A model generated the notes under the pieces. That model was not told the origin of the DNA and searched no databases. It saw nothing but the letters and a program-made list of their open reading frames with translations. The translations under genes and the position numbers were made by a program. A stretch of 18,532 bases of DNA from Planctomycetaceae bacterium (GTDB taxonomy: Bacteria > Planctomycetota > Planctomycetia > Pirellulales > Lacipirellulaceae): positions 4,953 to 23,484 of the forward strand of contig PATG01000074.1 in NCBI GenBank assembly GCA_002713555.1, in the 5' to 3' direction. This document shows, piece by piece, positions 1 to 7,232 of the stretch. Each line of letters begins with the position of its first letter. The first letter of the stretch is position 1.

Positions 1-53
1 GTGTAGATGAAATATCCGAGCTAGGTGAGAAAAAGGAATTCAGGTCAGCTTGA
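1..53 (+). CDS. C-terminal tail of an unidentified gene
   Basis: Frame 3 is open from the window edge for 16 codons and ends at TGA 51-53. The tail reads VDEISELGEKKEFRSA, a charged end typical of a soluble protein. An intrinsic terminator starts 12 bases after this stop, which is the main reason to think the reading frame is real. Too little is present to name the product. The other two forward frames are closed by stops within the first 10 bases. Confidence 0.4.
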   Translation, partial: VDEISELGEKKEFRSA

Positions 54-65
54 ATGGTCCAAATC

Positions 66-90
66 GCCCGCTCTTTTCGGGCACTTTTTT
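66..90 (+). terminator. Rho-independent terminator
   Basis: A perfect 5-bp GC stem (GCCCG 66-70 with CGGGC 78-82) closes a 7-base loop and is followed by ACTTTTTT. This is the classic layout of an intrinsic terminator for a plus-strand transcript. It would end the gene whose last codon is at 50. Confidence 0.7.
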
Positions 91-287
91 CTGAAGGAAT
101 GCTGCCGAGGGGATAGCAGTGCCTATTAGAAACCCATCTCATTCTCATCGTGCAATGGCCAGCACGAATGTCACGTCGGGGAAGTCGGGGGGAGGTTATG
201 CCCTCAAGTTCTGTGTATGCAAGAGATTGAAAAAAGAAGAGTACGCGGCTTATCCCGGCTGCTGAGAATTATCACATAGTAATGTAG
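91..287. other. Intergenic stretch, nothing recognised
   Basis: About 200 bases lie between the terminator and the first possible start of the bestrophin remnant. I see no convincing ORF, RNA gene or repeat. The promoter of the bestrophin gene should have been here, but no clear -35/-10 pair stands out. Confidence 0.5.
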
Positions 288-1169
288 ATGCGAAAGTTTC
301 GCAGGCAAATGGAACAGAAAAAAGTGTTTCGCCTATTTTCACCTGCTTTGGCTTTAAAGCCAGTCCTGAGGTGGTCTCTGCTACTGGCAGTCTACAGTGG
401 ACTTGCAGTTTGGAAAGAACATGGGCCCTTCGAAGAATATGCGGACATTGCTACAGGATTGTAAGCGGTACTTTCACTTGCCCTTGGATTGCTTTTGGCT
501 TTCCGCGCAAACCGGGCCTACGATCGTTGGTGGGAAGCGCGGATTCTTTGGGGGACATTGGTGAACACTTGCCGCAATCTGGCTGTCAAAGCCAATGCAA
601 TGGTTCATCAGCCGGATACGTTTCATGACAGTTTCCAACGCTTGATTACTTCATTCCCTTACGCACTACGTGACCATTTGCGTGCCAAAACGGATCATGA
701 GTCGACGTTGACTGTTGGAGGCAAGAAAATATCTGCCAGGCACCTTCCTAGTGCAATCGTCAGTCAAATTTACGAAACATTCGAAACATGGAAAAAGGAA
801 GAACGTATTCAATTCGTCGATTACTGGATGCTCGATGAGAAGCCAAGGTATTGCTCGAAGTATGTGGAGGGTGCGAGCGGATTAAGAAAACACCAATCGC
901 CGCTTCTTATCGGATCTTCTTGAATCAAATATTGGCTTTTTTTACGGATACTGCCTTGGGGTCTGGTCAGTGTTTTGGGCTTTTGGACTTTTTCCATCGT
1001 GTTCTTTACTTCTTATTTTATGATGGCCGCTGAAGGAATCGCAGATCATGTCGAACAGCCTTTTCGCGCGGATGGCGATGGGTTGGACCTTGATGGAGTG
1101 TGTCAGGCAATCGAAGTATCGGTAGACGAGATCTTCGCAAAGCCAGTCCAGGCAAGCAATCCGGGCTAA
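288..1169 (+). pseudogene. Bestrophin-family (UPF0187) channel, broken by a stop and two frameshifts
   Basis: The conceptual protein resembles bacterial bestrophin-like anion/cation channels (YneE/UPF0187), membrane proteins of about 300 residues. Family signatures are plain: LLLAFRANRAYDRWWEAR (489 onward), then GGCERIKKTPIAASYRIF in another frame, and a C-terminal DGLDLDGVCQAIEVSVDEI. Three lesions interrupt it. The first is an in-frame TAA at 462-464. The second is the apparent loss of one base near 835-842 (between MLDEK and AKVLLEVCGG). The third is one extra base in the GGGG run at 958-961, which restores the original frame. Both ends are preserved: ATG 288 (or 309, with AGG just upstream) and TAA 1167-1169, so the gene is full length but cannot make the normal product. 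Because neighbouring genes are open over kilobases, real decay is more likely than poor sequence, though homopolymer error could explain the last lesion. Confidence 0.85.
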
Positions 1170-1191
1170 TAATTGATCCTTAGCCCTCGTT

Positions 1192-1683
1192 TTAGCTTAG
1201 CGGGGCTTCGCTTCTTTCGACCAAAGCACTGAGATAGAGCAGGGAAGAACCTTCATCCTGTGAGGGACTGCTCTTGAGAAGGTTCATGGAAGCCCGTAGT
1301 ACGTCGCGGCGGCTAATTTGGCCTACCAGGGTGCCTTCTTCCAGCACAGGCAAGCGACGGTAAGGGGTCAGTAAAAAAACTTGTGCGATAGAGAGTAGGT
1401 GCGTATCGCAGTCGATCGTTTGGGCATCCGTATTCATAAACATCCGAACCTGATTGCTTGGCAACTGCTCATAAGCGGCATCCAGCAATACTTGCATCGA
1501 ACATTTTTCGGAAAACACGCCCAGATACTTGCCATCAGAATCCACTACAGGAGCGCCGGAAATTCGATTCTTGAGTAGTCGTTGCACGGCTTCGATCACG
1601 TCCATTTCTGGTCGCAATGTCACAAGCCTTTTCGTCATGAAATCTCGAGCAGTAATTTGGGACGGCGTATTTCGAAACGACAT
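1192..1683 (-). CDS. Tandem CBS-domain protein
   Basis: A 163-residue soluble protein made almost entirely of a pair of CBS domains (a Bateman module), which in this family binds adenine nucleotides and senses energy state or second messengers. CBS1 covers about residues 15-70, with ISGAPVVDSDGKYLGVFSE at 41-59. CBS2 covers about 84-135, with YRRLPVLEEGTLVGQISRRD at 108-127. No extra catalytic or DNA-binding domain is visible, so it probably regulates a partner that cannot be named. The start ATG at 1683 is chosen because GGAG lies 8 bases upstream; an open extension to 1716 has no comparable signal. It converges with the bestrophin remnant. Its 370-base upstream region is unusually rich in palindromes, including two CRP-like sites, which suggests controlled expression. 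Confidence 0.88.
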   Translation of the reverse strand: MSFRNTPSQITARDFMTKRLVTLRPEMDVIEAVQRLLKNRISGAPVVDSDGKYLGVFSEKCSMQVLLDAAYEQLPSNQVRMFMNTDAQTIDCDTHLLSIAQVFLLTPYRRLPVLEEGTLVGQISRRDVLRASMNLLKSSPSQDEGSSLLYLSALVERSEAPLS

Positions 1684-1792
1684 AGTAAGCGCTCCACTGA
1701 GACACTTAGGGAACAATCATGACAGAATCATAATTGCGTGTCTTCATACGATTTGAAAAGAGACTCGGACATGAGAAAACCTGATTCGAGTA

Positions 1793-1814
1793 GCATGCGA
1801 GACAATACGCATGC
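1793..1814. repeat. Inverted repeat GCATGCG-N8-CGCATGC
   Basis: Two perfect 7-base arms (1793-1799 and 1808-1814) are separated by 8 bases. Each arm contains the self-complementary core GCATGC. It is centred about 120 bases upstream of the CBS start codon. The centre-to-centre arm spacing of 15 bases could suit a dimeric DNA-binding protein or a short hairpin. The binding factor is unknown. Confidence 0.6.
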
Positions 1815-1873
1815 CATCTATAGAATAACATTGAATCTACTGAGAATGCTAGCGCATTGCGTAATAAAAGTGC

Positions 1874-1891
1874 TTGTGAAAAGATTCACAA
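1874..1891. promoter_or_regulatory. CRP/FNR-like operator, site 1
   Basis: A perfect 18-base palindrome, TTGTGAA-AAGA-TTCACAA. It contains TGTGA-N6-TCACA, the exact consensus core recognised by CRP-type members of the CRP/FNR family. It is centred about 200 bases upstream of the CBS start codon. Binding by a CRP-like regulator is inferred from the match alone; planctomycete CRP/FNR regulators may have different preferences. Confidence 0.55.
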
Positions 1892-1949
1892 ATGACGAAT
1901 CAAATTTTGGTACTAAAGAAATAACAAAAAAAACGTTCGCAGGTTAGAT

Positions 1950-1965
1950 CGTGAAACTTTTCACG
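1950..1965. promoter_or_regulatory. CRP/FNR-like operator, site 2
   Basis: A perfect 16-base palindrome, CGTGAA-ACTT-TTCACG, containing GTGA-N6-TCAC like site 1. The two centres are 75 bases apart, about seven helical turns, so bound dimers could sit on the same face of the DNA. It lies about 275 bases from the CBS start codon and about 90 bases beyond the aminopeptidase stop codon. Confidence 0.5.
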
Positions 1966-2053
1966 TAGTCATCATGGGAGTTTCTACATCTGGAAGGCAG
2001 GAGTGCAAGAAGGGTTTTGCAAGTTGGCGGTTGTCTTGCATGAAAAACAATTT

Positions 2054-3175
2054 TTAATTCGGTAACAGTCCTGCATTGAGTCCTTGCAGATCGTCAGGTT
2101 GGAATAGTCCATCTTTACGTAACAGCTCGCCATCGAACCAGATTTCGCCACCGCCATAGTCGGGACGTTGTATGAGAACCAGGTCCCAGTGGATACAACT
2201 GCGATTGCCGTTGTCTGCTTCATCGTAGGCATTGCCTGGAGTGAGGTGGAAACTGCCGCCGATTTTTTCGTCGAAGAGTGTGTCGAGCATGGGATGCAAC
2301 ACACGGTTGTTGGTACCAATGGCCCACTCACCGCAGTAACGGGCTCCCTCATCGGAGTCAAGGATTTCGTTGATTTTGGCCGTGTTACTCGCTGACGCGC
2401 GCACAATCTGCCCGTTTTTGAATTCAAATTCAATATTGTCAAAGACAGAGCCCTGATAGCGGGATTGGGTGTTAAAGCGGATAACTCCCTGAATACTGTC
2501 CCGTACGGGGGCCGTAAACACTTCGCCGTCCGGGATGTTTCGCAAACCTGCACAGGGAATGACGGGAATATCTTTGATTGAGAATTCCAGTTCGGTGCCT
2601 GGTGCAGTGATTTTTACATGGTCGGCGGCTTCCATGCGTTCGATGAGCGGTTGCTGGGCTTTGCCCATCGCCGCATAGTCGGTGGTACAAACGTCAAAAT
2701 AAAAATCTTCGAAAGCCGCTGTGCTTTTATTGGCTGCTTGGGCAAAGGAATCGGTCGGATACCGTAATACGACCCATTTGGTTTGTGGAACTCTGACAGC
2801 GCTGTGCACAGGATTCCACCAGTGTTGCTGATAGAGGTCCATTTGCTGATGGGGCACATCGGCAAACTGGCTGCCATTTGCCGTGCCACGAATGCCGATG
2901 TAGGCATCGACGGCTTGCATGCGGTCTTTTTCGAATTGGGCTGCCAATTGCATGCTTTCAGCGGTGGCCGTGCGATACAGTGACCTCAGCACGGCATTGC
3001 TCTTCCACGAAACTAACGGTACCCCGCCGCGTTCACTGGTGCCTTCAACCAAGGCGGTGACCAGATTGGCTTCTGGCAAATCAAAGGCCTCAATCAGAAC
3101 TTTTTCACCCTTTTTGAGCGCACAGCTATGGTCGAGGAGCAGATTGGCAAGTTTGTCGATGCGAGGGTCGTTCAT
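2054..3175 (-). CDS. M29-family metallo-aminopeptidase
   Basis: A 373-residue cytosolic enzyme of peptidase family M29 (thermophilic aminopeptidases such as AmpS and AmpT), which removes N-terminal residues from peptides using a two-metal site. By comparison with the family, likely metal ligands are E218 (in DGEVFTAP), E283 (CGEWAIG), H310 (GGSFH), and H329 and D331 (NGNRSCIHWDLV). The linker between H310 and the IHWD motif is short (19 residues), as in the more compact branch of the family. ATG 3175 is preferred because it opens directly into the conserved N-terminus (MNDPRIDKLANLLL). A TTG at 3211 would add 12 unrelated proline- and serine-rich residues. No strong ribosome site is visible. 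It is divergent from the acyl-CoA dehydrogenase gene and appears to be a single-gene unit. Confidence 0.9.
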   Translation of the reverse strand: MNDPRIDKLANLLLDHSCALKKGEKVLIEAFDLPEANLVTALVEGTSERGGVPLVSWKSNAVLRSLYRTATAESMQLAAQFEKDRMQAVDAYIGIRGTANGSQFADVPHQQMDLYQQHWWNPVHSAVRVPQTKWVVLRYPTDSFAQAANKSTAAFEDFYFDVCTTDYAAMGKAQQPLIERMEAADHVKITAPGTELEFSIKDIPVIPCAGLRNIPDGEVFTAPVRDSIQGVIRFNTQSRYQGSVFDNIEFEFKNGQIVRASASNTAKINEILDSDEGARYCGEWAIGTNNRVLHPMLDTLFDEKIGGSFHLTPGNAYDEADNGNRSCIHWDLVLIQRPDYGGGEIWFDGELLRKDGLFQPDDLQGLNAGLLPN

Positions 3176-3285
3176 GGTACGGCTGAGAATTGAGGATTGC
3201 GGGGGTGGCAAGGCGGTGCAGGGGGCGCTTTTGTAGTAATGTGAATCTTTCCAGAAATGATAAAGCTGTTAAGGTCTTCCCACAA

Positions 3286-3313
3286 CGGACAGTTTCTGTA
3301 GATGGTGTATAAT
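3286..3313 (+). promoter_or_regulatory. Likely sigma-70-type promoter for the acyl-CoA dehydrogenase gene
   Basis: A perfect TATAAT at 3308-3313, with TG directly before it (3306-3307), follows CGGACA (3286-3291; 4 of 6 matches to TTGACA) by 16 bases. It points toward the gene at 3392 and would give a leader of about 70 bases. The -10 is strong and the -35 is weak. Confidence 0.45.
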
Positions 3314-3391
3314 TGTGGGTGCCCAAATAGGATTGTTGAACAGACCGTCATGCATTCACTGCAATTACGACCTTGAACCTCGATTTTTCCC

Positions 3392-5311
3392 ATGAATACC
3401 AACGCATCTCCGCCAGCCGATACTGAAAGTGAAGCTTCCTTTGCCGAAACGGCTCTAAAACTAGGTGGAAAAAGCGACGATGAGGCCCGTCGTACCGGAG
3501 CGATCGACAAGGCCGATGATCAGGTTGAGGCCCTTTTTGCACCCCAGTACCAAACGGTGCAAAGTCCAGCGCATCGAGCCGTTTGGGACCGAGGGGTTCC
3601 TGTTGAGTTGTTTCAGAGTCGTGACCCAAGCACGGGACATGATGTGCAGCAGGTGATGGATGCTGCTGTCGGGGTGGTCCACCAACACCGCGGGGCGAAC
3701 ACACTTCTCGATAAAAACGGAAAAATTACCGAATCGGTGATGCAGGATCTGGCGGGCACAGGTTACTGGGGCCTATTGGTTGATCGTGAGTACGGTGGCC
3801 ACGGCACTCCATTCTCTTCCTTTGCTCCCTTTCTTACCCGCATGGCTATGGCCGATCCGACGATAGCAGGTTTGGCATCCGTGCATGGATGTATTGGTGC
3901 GGTGGATCCAGTCAGGACATTTGGGAATGCCCAACAGAAGGAGCGTTTTCTGCCTGGCCTGGCCGATGGCTCGCGGCTCAGCGCTTTTGCACTGACTGAA
4001 CCCAGCGCCGGCAGCGATCTTACGCAACTTCGGACCCGTGCCGTGCTTGACGGTGATCATTATGTGGTGAATGGCGAAAAGCTGTTTATCACCAACGTTG
4101 TGCCAGGACGAACCATTGGTCTGGTTTGTCTGATTGAAGACAAACCGGCCGTTTTAATTGTGGACCTCCCATCAGAAGAAAACGAAAACTTCAAGTTGCG
4201 GAAATATGGTCTTTGGGCACTGAAGCACACCTACAACCAGGGCATCCTTTTCGATGATTTGCGAGTGCCCAAAGAAAACCTTTTAGTCCCCTCGCGTGGC
4301 GATGGTCTGACGATTGCCTACCACGGCCTGAATTTGGGTCGCGTGGCGCTTTGTGCCAACGCCGCCGGCACCATGCGAATTATGATGGCCAGCATGATTC
4401 CATGGGCCAAGTTTCGTGTCACTTATAGCGCACCGATTGGTGATCGCGAACTAGTCCAACGACGGCTGGGACGCCTGGCCGGATTGATCACCGCCTGCGA
4501 CGCATTGACTGCCTGGTGCGCAGGGCTCATCGATGATGGTTATCGAGGAGAGATGGAATGCATCATTGCCAAAATATTTGGTAGCGAAGCCCAAAAGCAT
4601 GCAGCCATCGAATTGTTTATGAAAACGCATGGCGGTCGATCTTTTCTTCACGGCCATTTGCTGGGTGATAATGTGCACGAGTATCTGGCTCCCTGCATTT
4701 ATGAGGGTGAAGGCGAGATGTTGGGCATGGCATTTTTCAAGTCGCTGGTAAAGTACCACGGTAAAACGTATTTTGAACCAGTTGGCAAAGCACTGGCTGC
4801 GGCAGGTATCCGAAAACCCAATCCCTTCAATCCCAGACACGCTTGGGCGCTGAAAGGTGTCGTTTTACCGTACCTGAAATGGATGGCAGCCGAGCGCTTG
4901 TTGCCCACCGCCAAAAGCCAGTTGCCTTCGATGCCAATTGAGTTGCAGAGTCACGCCGCTTTTGCCTGCACAATGATGCAGAAGATGGCTTTAGAAATCA
5001 GCAGCACGATGAGCAAATTCCAACTCACACTCGCCGACCGGCAGTGCCGCATGGCCGAATTGTCGGCTCGCTGCCAGGATTTGATCGTTATCCTCTGTAC
5101 GGCACTTTACGGAGCACGCCAGTCGGATGAAATTGTTCGCGCCTCTGCGGATGTGTTGTGCCAGGAACTTATCCAGAATTATACGGGCACACGAGCCAGC
5201 AATTCGTATTTCCGTCAGGTAACAGAACTAGGTGGGGCCATTGCCAACGGCAATTTCCACAGCATTGTAGGATTGTCCCCGGACGAAATTCTAATGCCCT
5301 ACGACGTGTGA
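3392..5311 (+). CDS. Acyl-CoA dehydrogenase
   Basis: A 639-residue FAD-dependent acyl-CoA dehydrogenase, which makes the trans-2-enoyl-CoA double bond in the first step of beta-oxidation. The first 80 or so residues are charged and probably flexible (ESEASFAETALKLGGKSDDE). The fold then follows: N-terminal helical domain about 85-195, and the beta domain with AFALTEPSAGSDLTQLRTRA near residue 197, the family FAD/substrate signature. In the C-terminal helical domain, CIYEGEGEML (Y437, E438) is where the catalytic base sits in many relatives. About 150 further residues follow the core, so the protein is well above the 380-400 residues of short-chain enzymes and closer to FadE-like forms. Chain-length preference and electron acceptor cannot be read. 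ATG 3392 lacks a clear Shine-Dalgarno, but a TATAAT lies about 80 bases upstream. No other beta-oxidation gene adjoins it. Confidence 0.92.
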   Translation: MNTNASPPADTESEASFAETALKLGGKSDDEARRTGAIDKADDQVEALFAPQYQTVQSPAHRAVWDRGVPVELFQSRDPSTGHDVQQVMDAAVGVVHQHRGANTLLDKNGKITESVMQDLAGTGYWGLLVDREYGGHGTPFSSFAPFLTRMAMADPTIAGLASVHGCIGAVDPVRTFGNAQQKERFLPGLADGSRLSAFALTEPSAGSDLTQLRTRAVLDGDHYVVNGEKLFITNVVPGRTIGLVCLIEDKPAVLIVDLPSEENENFKLRKYGLWALKHTYNQGILFDDLRVPKENLLVPSRGDGLTIAYHGLNLGRVALCANAAGTMRIMMASMIPWAKFRVTYSAPIGDRELVQRRLGRLAGLITACDALTAWCAGLIDDGYRGEMECIIAKIFGSEAQKHAAIELFMKTHGGRSFLHGHLLGDNVHEYLAPCIYEGEGEMLGMAFFKSLVKYHGKTYFEPVGKALAAAGIRKPNPFNPRHAWALKGVVLPYLKWMAAERLLPTAKSQLPSMPIELQSHAAFACTMMQKMALEISSTMSKFQLTLADRQCRMAELSARCQDLIVILCTALYGARQSDEIVRASADVLCQELIQNYTGTRASNSYFRQVTELGGAIANGNFHSIVGLSPDEILMPYDV

Positions 5312-5400
5312 TCCTGGTAAGGTTTTCCGCAATAGGGAGTTTTTGCAACACAGAGTAAGAATTTAAAGCTCGAATCGTCCCTTTCGGGGATCCCTCATCT

Positions 5401-5438
5401 AACAAAAACCTGTAGGGAACGCCCTCTGTGGCGTTCCG
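5401..5438 (+). repeat. Dispersed hairpin repeat, copy 1
   Basis: GGAACGCC (5416-5423) and GGCGTTCC (5430-5437) form a perfect 8-bp stem around the loop CTCTGT. The A-rich left flank (AACAAAAACC, 5401-5410) and the right half TCTGTGGCGTTCCG recur at 16113-16150. Both copies lie shortly after the stop codon of a plus-strand gene. This looks like a small dispersed palindromic repeat (REP/MITE-like). There is no T-run, so a terminator role is doubtful. Confidence 0.65.
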
Positions 5439-5809
5439 TGCATGGCAATTGAGACTGACCAAACTGCCCGCTTCCTCACGTTTCAGACCCGTTTCTTGCG
5501 GTTTTAATCTTACTTTTCCCTAGAATTCACAAGTCACTCAGCAAGTTTCACTATAAAACTGCGGTCTTCATGCCAAGGCAGCCAAAGTGTCACAAAAGAA
5601 GCGGAGTTAAACGTATAAAAAAAGCAAAATTCTCGGGGAAGCCTACCGTTTGTTTGTAATTGTCAGGAAGAAGCTGATAAATTTGCGCTTAGAACGGTCT
5701 CGTCTCAGGTGGAGTTTCTTTGCCGAGGGGGGGAGCTTGTTACTTTTTTACGTGGGCATTAAGTGCCCCTAAAATAAAAAGGTGATCTGCTAATGTTTTG
5801 TGAAACAAT

Positions 5810-5839
5810 TGGATTATTTCACACTGGATTATTCCACAC
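5810..5839 (+). repeat. Two tandem 15-base repeats
   Basis: TGGATTATTTCACAC (5810-5824) is followed directly by TGGATTATTCCACAC (5825-5839); 14 of 15 bases match. The first copy also supplies the right arm of the TGTGAAA/TTTCACA inverted pair. It lies about 60 bases beyond the truncated end of the aldo/keto reductase fragment and may be a slippage product or a scar of the deletion. Confidence 0.6.
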
Positions 5840-5901
5840 GTTACGATGTGTTTCTTCACGTGGTTTTTTGCTTAGTGCGTTATCGCTGTCTGCTTCGTTA
5901 T

Positions 5902-6205
5902 GGTGTAACCGGCTTTGCTCGAGAGGATGAGCTCATCACGATGGCCTGCCAAATCTTGCTTGAGTATCTTACCCCAGTTCGTTTCTACTGAATCTGGTGA
6001 TGGACCATAATTGTTGACCAAATCAAAATGGGTGATCTCCAAATCAAATGCTCGTAGGGCAATCGAACGGGCATTTTCAAAGTCATCCACATCGCCAAAG
6101 TTATGCCAGAGTCCCGGGGAAACCGCAGGGAGCTTGAGTCCACTATGCCCGCAGGCTGATAGGTCATCTGATCGTAACGATTGGTGGCCGGATAATACGG
6201 GTGTC
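5902..6205 (-). pseudogene. Truncated, frameshifted aldo/keto reductase fragment (YghZ-like)
   Basis: The minus strand encodes about the first 100 residues of an aldo/keto reductase of the L-glyceraldehyde-3-phosphate reductase (YghZ/GpR) type. The first part, ATNRYDQMTYQ, is in one frame. After loss of one base near 6153-6158 it continues in another as CGHSGLKLPAVSPGLWHNFG, then FDLVNNYG, KILKQDLAGHRDELILSSKAGY. Asp and Tyr (FDLVNNYG) and Lys (SSKAGY) of the catalytic tetrad remain. The His and everything after it are missing, leaving about 100 of roughly 340 residues. After KAGYT the frame runs through unrelated residues to a stop at 5872. No start codon is evident before HPYYPATNRYD. It lies 27 bases after the permease stop on the same strand. 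Confidence 0.82.
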
Positions 6206-6231
6206 TATTTTTTCTCAGAGAGGTGAATTGA

Positions 6232-7017
6232 TCAGGGATACGCAGACTGGTACAGGGGGCTGGCAATGGCGATCAAAGCGACCACCAATATTAGCAAGTA
6301 TGTAATGCGTCGAAAGAGTGGCTTTGAGATCCGATCCCCCATACTCAGTCCTAGCCACAATCCAACGAAGACCAGTGGCAGCAATAGCGACGCTGTGGTG
6401 GCTGCAGATAGGATTTTTTTCCCGTGTTCCATCCAGAAAGCCAGGGCGATCACCGGCAATGCTGAGGCAGAGCAAAAAAACAGAAATGCCCGAGTCTTAT
6501 TTGTTGACCAGGTCAACGAATTGACATAGAGAATCATGGGAACACCACCCATGGTAGCAAAGCCCATCAGGAGTCCCGAGGATGAAAATGCCAATAATTT
6601 CCAACCTAAGTGCACATGCTCACGGGGGGGAACGCGGACTACCCAGAGAAATCCTAGCGTCAGTAATAGAATGACACCGATGATCTGTTTGGCCTGGGCA
6701 GCTTCAATGTTTTGGTCGACTAGATAAGCAACGTAGGTGCCACAAGGAATAGCCAGGAATCTGGTCACGACAGGAAGTGTCAGGTCGCTCGGTTCTAAAT
6801 AAGATCTGAGTTTCCAGGTGCCCGTTAAGTTTTGTACACTGGTCGAAACCACATTAACCGTGGCCGCTTCGGGCAACGAAAATCCACAAAGGATTAATAC
6901 GGGAACCCCCAGCAGGCCTGCACCAAACCCGACAGATCCTTGCACGACGCTCCCCAAAAACATGATCAGGCCCACAAGGGCAAATTGAGAAGGGGTGTCG
7001 TATGCCATAGGAATCAC
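6232..7017 (-). CDS. TauE/SafE-family membrane permease
   Basis: A 261-residue, strongly hydrophobic inner-membrane protein with about seven or eight predicted segments, matching the TauE/SafE (TSUP, formerly DUF81) family. Members move sulfite, sulfoacetate or other small organic anions; the substrate here is unknown. The N-terminal repeat carries GSVVQGSVGFGAGLLGVPVL and the second half GLLMGFATMGGVPMILYV, the two glycine-rich family motifs in the usual inverted arrangement. Start: GTG 7017 has AAGGG 5 bases upstream, while ATG 7008 also fits the frame but is 14 bases from it. No sulfur-metabolism gene is nearby. The aldo/keto reductase remnant follows on the same strand; the two may once have shared a transcript. 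Confidence 0.88.
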   Translation of the reverse strand: MIPMAYDTPSQFALVGLIMFLGSVVQGSVGFGAGLLGVPVLILCGFSLPEAATVNVVSTSVQNLTGTWKLRSYLEPSDLTLPVVTRFLAIPCGTYVAYLVDQNIEAAQAKQIIGVILLLTLGFLWVVRVPPREHVHLGWKLLAFSSSGLLMGFATMGGVPMILYVNSLTWSTNKTRAFLFFCSASALPVIALAFWMEHGKKILSAATTASLLLPLVFVGLWLGLSMGDRISKPLFRRITYLLILVVALIAIASPLYQSAYP

Positions 7018-7232
7018 GAAAACCCTTTTTCAAAAAACAACTGGTGTAAGAGTTCGGGAACAAAGGGTGCTGAAGATCTGATGTTGAAATGGATTTCTGC
7101 TGGCTACAAACGTGTTTTGAAACTGGTTTATTTAATAGAGGTGAAGTGAGAACAACCATGGTGTCTTGAAGGTTGAGTTGTTCGGGGGTGAGCCTGCAGT
7201 ATTCAGTTCACGAAAAGCAAGGACTTGCCAGG

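Larger units (their letters stand above)
1684..2053. other. Palindrome-rich regulatory region upstream of the CBS gene
   Basis: This AT-rich gap lies between the end of the aminopeptidase gene and the start of the CBS gene, both on the minus strand, so it should hold the CBS promoter. It has a 7-bp inverted repeat at 1793-1814 and perfect GTGA-N6-TCAC palindromes at 1874-1891 and 1950-1965. A small CGCA-T-TGCG element lies near 1856-1864. The 69-codon ORF on the plus strand (1738-1947) has no recognisable protein features and crosses these sites, so I do not call it a gene. No clear minus-strand -10/-35 pair was identified. Confidence 0.55.
5312..5901. other. Long noncoding stretch with repeats
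   Basis: Nearly 600 bases without a supported gene. It contains a perfect 8-bp hairpin repeat (5416-5437), a GGGCA-TTAAG-TGCCC stem (5754-5768) and an inverted pair TGTGAAA/TTTCACA (5799-5805, 5817-5823). A 15-base tandem repeat lies at 5810-5839. A weak TCCC/GGGA stem near 5378-5391 could help end the acyl-CoA dehydrogenase transcript, but no T-run follows. The open frame at 5800-5991 on the plus strand has no protein-like features and runs into the aldo/keto reductase remnant. Confidence 0.6.

Noticed and set aside
1738..1947. A 69-codon plus-strand ORF upstream of the CBS gene
   Set aside because: It has no protein-like features and spans the palindromes. It looks like chance opening of AT-rich DNA.
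1984..2553. A 189-codon minus-strand frame overlapping the aminopeptidase
   Set aside because: The aminopeptidase frame covers nearly all of it with conserved metal-ligand motifs; this frame is a Ser/Thr-rich shadow with no recognisable pattern.
3176..3211. TTG 3211 as the aminopeptidase start
   Set aside because: It adds 12 residues unlike the family, and ATG 3175 opens straight into the conserved N-terminus.
5754..5768. GGGCA-TTAAG-TGCCC hairpin as a terminator
   Set aside because: No T-run follows the stem on either strand, so I leave it as a plain inverted repeat.
5800..5991. A 63-codon plus-strand ORF
   Set aside because: It runs antisense into the aldo/keto reductase fragment and has no coding features.
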